Shown one piece after another: positions 60,249 to 64,000 of a stretch of DNA of 64,000 nucleotides; the first letter of the stretch is position 1; each line of letters opens with the position of its first letter. This DNA is from Pseudomonadota bacterium (GTDB taxonomy: Bacteria; Myxococcota_A; UBA796; UBA9615). Position numbers and translations under genes: made by a program. The stretch is taken from assembly GCA_024229515.1 (NCBI GenBank), contig JAAESI010000303.1, positions 1 to 64,000 of the forward strand, written 5' to 3'. The notes beneath the pieces are model-generated. The model did no database searches, was not told the origin of the DNA, and worked only from the letters and a program-made list of their open reading frames with translations.

Positions 60249-61133
60249 TCAGGCGATGGGGGGCGCTCCGGGCTCGGGTCGGTAGCCCTCCGGGAGGAGG
60301 TCGGCGAGGGCGTCGCGGGCGGCGATGAGGACGCCGTCGCGGTCGAGTCCATCGGCTCGGAGGGCGTCCACGTCCTGGGCCGGGCCGAAGCGGACGTGGC
60401 AGTCGGCGGGGTGCATGAGGTCTTCGTCGATCCGATAGATCTGCTCGGCGCCCCAGACGGCGGTGGGGAGCACGACGACGCCGGGCAGGGTCAGCCAGCG
60501 GTTGGTCGCGCGGAGGAACGAGCCGAGGCGTCCGGTGCGGGAGCGGGTGCCCTCGGGGTAGATGAGCACCGCGTGGCCTTCGTCCATGGCCTCGGCGGCC
60601 TCGCCGAGGCAGCGCTTGGCGATGCGCACGACGTCGCGGGGGGACATCTCAGCGCCGTCGGACGCGACGGAGGCGGACTGGGCGACCTTGATGCTGTGGA
60701 TGCCGGAGATGGCGAGCCGGCGCATCGGCTCGCTGTAGACCTTGGGGCCGGCGACGACGGTGAGGCGTCGGCGGAAGGCGCCGCGGTCGGCCTGCTCTAG
60801 GAGCGAGGTGACGGCGGTGATGTCGGTGTAGGAGAGGTGGTTGCCGACAAGCAGCAGGCGGTGGCCGTCGGCCTGCGCGAGGGCCGCGTCGAGGTGTTCG
60901 AGCCCCTCGATGCTGGAGTTGGGGGCGATGAGGGGCCGCATGTAGGCGGCGGTGATGCGGGTGGCGAGCTCGTTGCGAGGCCAGCGGCCGAAGTCGGCGC
61001 CGATGGAGAGCATGTGCTCGTGGAGCTCAGTCCAGTCCTCGCGGGGGGCCTGGACGGCGGCCACGGATGCGGCCACATCCCCGCGCGTGCCGGCCCGCTC
61101 GGTCACGTAGCCGCCGAGGAAGCTCGGCAGCAA
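60249..61133 (-). CDS. PlsC-type 1-acylglycerol-phosphate acyltransferase-like protein
   Basis: The product is 294 aa from TTG 61133. GNHLSYTDITAV is the NHxxxxD catalytic block and YPEGTRSRTG the EGTR substrate block. It should transfer acyl groups to a lysophosphatidate or related acceptor at the inner membrane. Upstream of TTG the same frame stays open and reads like protein (ITPTAVESLLSLPTDQIIP) back to CTG 61202, which follows AAGGA; the true start may be there or at a nearby non-standard codon. It is the first gene of the six-gene glycan operon, and its acyl role would fit glycolipid synthesis. Confidence 0.85.
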   Translation of the reverse strand: MLPSFLGGYVTERAGTRGDVAASVAAVQAPREDWTELHEHMLSIGADFGRWPRNELATRITAAYMRPLIAPNSSIEGLEHLDAALAQADGHRLLLVGNHLSYTDITAVTSLLEQADRGAFRRRLTVVAGPKVYSEPMRRLAISGIHSIKVAQSASVASDGAEMSPRDVVRIAKRCLGEAAEAMDEGHAVLIYPEGTRSRTGRLGSFLRATNRWLTLPGVVVLPTAVWGAEQIYRIDEDLMHPADCHVRFGPAQDVDALRADGLDRDGVLIAARDALADLLPEGYRPEPGAPPIA

Positions 61134-61255
61134 AGGGATGATTTGATCCGTCGGCAGCGACAGCAGCGATTCGACGGCGGTGGGCGTGATTGTTGCGATC
61201 AGCGATTCCTTGTGAACACTTGAGGGTCGGCACCATGCCAGATGGAGGAAGCGCG

Positions 61256-61726
61256 ATGGGCATCCTGAAGCGGATCAAGAACCGGCTCCCGATCGTGGGC
61301 GGCAACGACGCACGCACGGCGCGCCCCGCGTCGGCCCACAAACCGTCGTACACCCCCGAGCCGAAGCGCACCCCGCAGCCGCCCCCTCCCCCGCCGAAGA
61401 CGGCCGAAGAGGTCCACGCCGAGATCCAGGCGGACATCGACGCGCACACCATCGTGCTCTTCATGAAGGGCAGCGCGAACGCCCCCCAATGTGGCTTCAG
61501 CGCCGCCGCGGTTGATGCGCTTCGTCAGTTGGACGTGCCCTTCGAGACCCGCAACGTGGTCGCCGACCCGATGGTGCGGCAGGGCATCAAGGACTTCTCC
61601 GACTGGCCCACGATCCCGCAGCTCTACATCGCCGGCGAGTTCATCGGCGGGAGCGACATCGTGCGGGAGATGCTGGCGAGCGGGGAGCTCAAGGAGGCGA
61701 CGGACGCCGCCCTCGGCGGGGAGTAG
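61256..61726 (+). CDS. Monothiol glutaredoxin (Grx4/CGFS type)
   Basis: The product is 156 aa from ATG 61256, preceded by GGAGG. An unusual N-terminal extension (about 1-50) is basic and Pro-rich (KRIKNRLPIVGG, six Pro in a row). The glutaredoxin domain follows: VLFMKGSANAPQCGFS with the single active-site Cys, KDFSDWPTIPQLYIAGEFIGG and a C-terminal GELKEATDAAL. CGFS glutaredoxins transfer Fe-S clusters. It is divergent from the acyltransferase operon and is convergent with the ThiF-like gene. Confidence 0.93.
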   Translation: MGILKRIKNRLPIVGGNDARTARPASAHKPSYTPEPKRTPQPPPPPPKTAEEVHAEIQADIDAHTIVLFMKGSANAPQCGFSAAAVDALRQLDVPFETRNVVADPMVRQGIKDFSDWPTIPQLYIAGEFIGGSDIVREMLASGELKEATDAALGGE

Positions 61727-61730
61727 CCGC

Positions 61731-62780
61731 TCAGATCTTGCATCCCGCCATGGGCCCTTCGCCCTCGGCGGCGTCCCGCAACGCGGGATCATCGGCTTCC
61801 GCTCCACAGGCGACGCAGCCGTCGACCCGGCGTACGCCGAAGCCCATCCAGCGCCCTCCCCGGGCATCGAAGGTCCAGAGCTTGCCGCTGGGGTCCTCGC
61901 CCGCGAGCAGCTGCAGGCCGAGCGCCGCCTCCCACAGGCCGAGCACGCCTGCGACGGGGCCGAGGATGCCGGCGGAGCTGCAGGTGGGGACTTCGCCCGG
62001 GGCGGGGGACTTGGGGAACAGGCAGCGGTAGCAGGCGGTGTCCGCGCCGGGCATCAGGGCGAGCGCCTGGCCGTCGAGGCGGAGCACGCCGGAGACGACG
62101 GCGGGCACGCCCATCGCCTTGCTGAACGCGTTGACGCGGAACTTCGTGGGGAAGTTGTCGCTGCCTTCGATGACGAGGTCGGCGCCGTCGAGCAACCGGG
62201 CGGCGTTGCCGCCGACGAGGCGCTCTTTGTGGGTCTCGATCGCGAGGTCGGGGAACCAGCGCAGCAAGCCGTCCCGGCCGCTGTCGACCTTGGCCCGCCC
62301 GACGTCCCCGTCGCGGTGCAGGATCTGCCGGGGCAGGTTGCTGATGTCGACCACGTCGTCGTCGATCAGGCGGAAGCGACGCACGCCCCCGAGCGCCAGC
62401 CCGACCGCTGCCGGGCAGCCCAGGCCGCCCACGCCCACGATCGCGACGAGCGGATCGCCTGCAGCGGACACGGCGGGCATCGGAGGGGACTCGAAGCTGA
62501 CGGGGGCGCCCCCGGGGAGCAGCGAGAGCATCAAGGCCCCCGCATCGCCTACGCCCTGCATCGCGCCGGCGAGGCCGTCGCTGACCTCGACAGATGGGCA
62601 TACGGCAGGGTCTGACCCCCTGGGGAGGCCGGCGCCGTGGACGTAGCGGCGGGTGAGATCGGCGGCGACGCCGTCACCGTGGACGGCGACGGGGGAGCTG
62701 AGCCAGGCCTTCAGCCCGGCGGCGCCGACTTCCTTGAGGATGATCTGGCGCGAGAAGCGCCGGACCGCGTCTGAGCTCAC
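61731..62780 (-). CDS. ThiF/MoeB/HesA-family E1-like adenylating enzyme
   Basis: The product is 349 aa from GTG 62780, coupled to the aminopeptidase by GTGA. RRFSRQIILKEVGAAG is the usual family start, but about 70 extra residues come before the ATP loop VGVGGLGCPAAVGLALGG; part of this insertion (51-62) is encoded by a REP sequence. IDDDVVDISNLPRQILH, GSDNFPTKFRVN and the Zn ligands CYRC and CVAC, plus PTCSSAGILGPVAGV (catalytic Cys), are conserved. These enzymes adenylate the C-terminus of a ubiquitin-like sulfur carrier (MoaD/ThiS). No carrier gene is nearby. Confidence 0.9.
   Translation of the reverse strand: MSSDAVRRFSRQIILKEVGAAGLKAWLSSPVAVHGDGVAADLTRRYVHGAGLPRGSDPAVCPSVEVSDGLAGAMQGVGDAGALMLSLLPGGAPVSFESPPMPAVSAAGDPLVAIVGVGGLGCPAAVGLALGGVRRFRLIDDDVVDISNLPRQILHRDGDVGRAKVDSGRDGLLRWFPDLAIETHKERLVGGNAARLLDGADLVIEGSDNFPTKFRVNAFSKAMGVPAVVSGVLRLDGQALALMPGADTACYRCLFPKSPAPGEVPTCSSAGILGPVAGVLGLWEAALGLQLLAGEDPSGKLWTFDARGGRWMGFGVRRVDGCVACGAEADDPALRDAAEGEGPMAGCKI
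62598..62619 (-). repeat. Solitary REP-like sequence inside the ThiF-like gene
   Basis: On the plus strand it reads GCATACGGCAGGGTCTGACC followed by CC, matching the RAYT-associated repeats at 40.3 kb (GGGTCTGACCCC core identical; the tail resembles the variant copy at 39183). It lies in frame in the E1-like gene, encoding GLPRGSDPAVCP. Confidence 0.7.
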
Positions 62781-64000
62781 TCGGGGATCTCGGCGTTCCC
62801 CTTGATGTACAGCTCCATGAACTCGTCGAAGGCGACGCCCGGAACCACCTGCTCCAGCACCGCCTGGAAGTCCTCGGTCAGCGCGAAGCCGTTGTTCCGA
62901 TCGGCCATCTCGCACCACGTGTACATCACCTTCAGCATCACTTCCTTGCCGAAGTTCTTGCGCAGCATGTCCAGAATCAGCGGCCCGCGGGCGTACACCG
63001 AGGACTGCCAGTAGCCGCCCTGATGGCCCGCCCACAGCGGGTGCGTGCGGTCCGTCTTGTGGCCGCGGCGCTTGATCTTCCACTCCGCGGAGCGGTCGTC
63101 GTAGCCCTTGGTGTGCTCCGGGTCGCCGGCCGCGCGGGCGTCGCGTTCCTCGATGTAGAGGGCGGCGCTGTACTCCGCGAACGTCTCCGAGATCCACTGG
63201 TCACGCCCCGAGGACCACCCGCCGAAGTCGACCTTGTGGCCCCACCACTCGTGCGCGATCTCGTGGGGAATGAAGTAGTCCCGCAGCTGGGGGTCGCTGT
63301 AGCCGTACAGGTTCACCAGGTCGGTCTTGGAGATGTAGACCTCACCTGTCACCCGGATGATGCCGGCCGGCGCCTGCGCGAAGCCCATGCCGATCGCCAT
63401 CTGAGCCATGTCCAGCTCACTGAACGGGTACGGCCCGAACATCGCGCTGTAGTAGCTGATGATCGACTCGGCCTCCTCGATGTAGCTCTTGGCCTCCTTG
63501 TCGAAGCCGGGGAAGGTGTACAGCCGGACCTTGACCTCGCCCTTGCTGTAGTCCGGGTCGTTCTCGTGCACGTTGAAGTTGCCGAACACGATGGCGGGGA
63601 AGGTGTTGGCGTCCTCTTCCTTGATGGTGTGCACCATCATCTTGTTCTTCTCTTCCAGGCTCAGCAGCGTGCCGGAGGTGGCTGCGAGCATCGGGCGGGG
63701 GAGGCTCAACTCCCAGTCGAACGTGTACCGGTCCGCGATGCCGGCAGACGGGTACCAGGGCAGGCCCGGGGGCAGCTCGTAGGTGATGATCGCGACCGTC
63801 GCCTGGTTCTGGTCGATCAGGCTCGTCTGCGGCGGAGGCGACTTCCGCGCGTAGATGAAGTTGCCGTCGTAGGCGAACTTGAACTCGAACGCCTCGCCCG
63901 GCTGGTACTCGTGGTCCAGCTCGAACGTGATCTCGTGCCCCTTGTGGAGGTACGTCAGCGGCTTGTCGTCCATGTCGCGGAAGTACTGGATGCCCATCGG
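62777..64000 (-). CDS. M1-type zinc aminopeptidase, 5' part outside the window
   Basis: At least 407 residues of the C-terminal part are present; the frame stays open past 64000, so the N-terminus is missing. HEIAHEWWGH is the HEXXH zinc motif and the second Glu follows 18 residues later in SETFAEYSAALY. The preceding part is an M1-like beta domain. QAPAGIIRVTGEVYI lies where the substrate-side GxMEN-type motif is usual but is not a clear match, so peptidase specificity is uncertain. It ends as GTGA with the ThiF-like gene. Confidence 0.9.
   Translation of the reverse strand, partial: PMGIQYFRDMDDKPLTYLHKGHEITFELDHEYQPGEAFEFKFAYDGNFIYARKSPPPQTSLIDQNQATVAIITYELPPGLPWYPSAGIADRYTFDWELSLPRPMLAATSGTLLSLEEKNKMMVHTIKEEDANTFPAIVFGNFNVHENDPDYSKGEVKVRLYTFPGFDKEAKSYIEEAESIISYYSAMFGPYPFSELDMAQMAIGMGFAQAPAGIIRVTGEVYISKTDLVNLYGYSDPQLRDYFIPHEIAHEWWGHKVDFGGWSSGRDQWISETFAEYSAALYIEERDARAAGDPEHTKGYDDRSAEWKIKRRGHKTDRTHPLWAGHQGGYWQSSVYARGPLILDMLRKNFGKEVMLKVMYTWCEMADRNNGFALTEDFQAVLEQVVPGVAFDEFMELYIKGNAEIPE

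Overview
The window is GC-rich and gene-dense, with frequent GTG/TTG starts and genes that overlap by 4 bp. Many products are lipoproteins or secreted proteins. Several unrelated secreted proteins carry poly-Asp 'DDDDS(A)' linkers, and three end in a Cys-containing, hydrophobic, poly-Arg tail like the MYXO-CTERM sorting signal. MopE-type 'CDGxDNDCDG' repeats, hybrid histidine kinases, a PATAN/DUF4388 response regulator and a 180-kDa-type NAD-glutamate dehydrogenase are also present. Together these suggest a deltaproteobacterial lineage, most likely Myxococcota. This is inference from gene content; no rRNA or tRNA gene is visible.

Layout. 1-2.8 kb is an accessory patch: the end of an IS3-type element, a small-protein/nucleotidyltransferase pair, a GNAT remnant, an NAD(P)-binding SDR gene and a 5'-truncated gene. 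2.8-11.1 kb is mostly housekeeping: cyclophilin lipoprotein, CCA/poly(A) nucleotidyltransferase, a lipoprotein, sfsA, pyk, an orphan cpaB and two coupled beta-propeller genes. 11.2-19.4 kb holds a secreted subtilase, cysDN, two large calcium-motif secreted proteins, and a head-to-head junction of two gene fragments at about 19.15 kb. 19.4-24.9 kb is a coupled operon (RND/MMPL transporter, LolA-like protein, DUF1302 barrel). 24.9-29.3 kb has two hybrid histidine kinases around a formylglycine-enzyme-like lipoprotein. 29.3-39.0 kb is an operon of two giant MopE-like repeat proteins (about 29 and 21 units) plus a lipoprotein. 39.0-40.4 kb is a REPtron: a RAYT transposase bracketed by inverted REP copies.

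40.4-55.4 kb carries a DUF1444-like protein, a lipoprotein with six GYW repeats, a frameshifted FG-GAP protein, a diguanylate cyclase, NAD-glutamate dehydrogenase, a lipoprotein, a thioredoxin-like ferredoxin, a REC-PATAN-J response regulator and an outer-membrane-like protein. 55.4-61.2 kb is a tightly coupled six-gene minus-strand operon (acyltransferase, sugar epimerase, cupin, exported protein, glycosyltransferase, SGNH-TPR protein) that looks like an envelope glycan or glycolipid tailoring pathway. 61.2-64 kb has a CGFS monothiol glutaredoxin, a ThiF/MoeB-like E1 enzyme with a REP sequence inside its reading frame, and an M1-type aminopeptidase cut by the window edge.

Two genes (24.9 kb and 44.2 kb) are each broken by one frameshift at a G run. 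These may be sequencing or assembly errors rather than real mutations.
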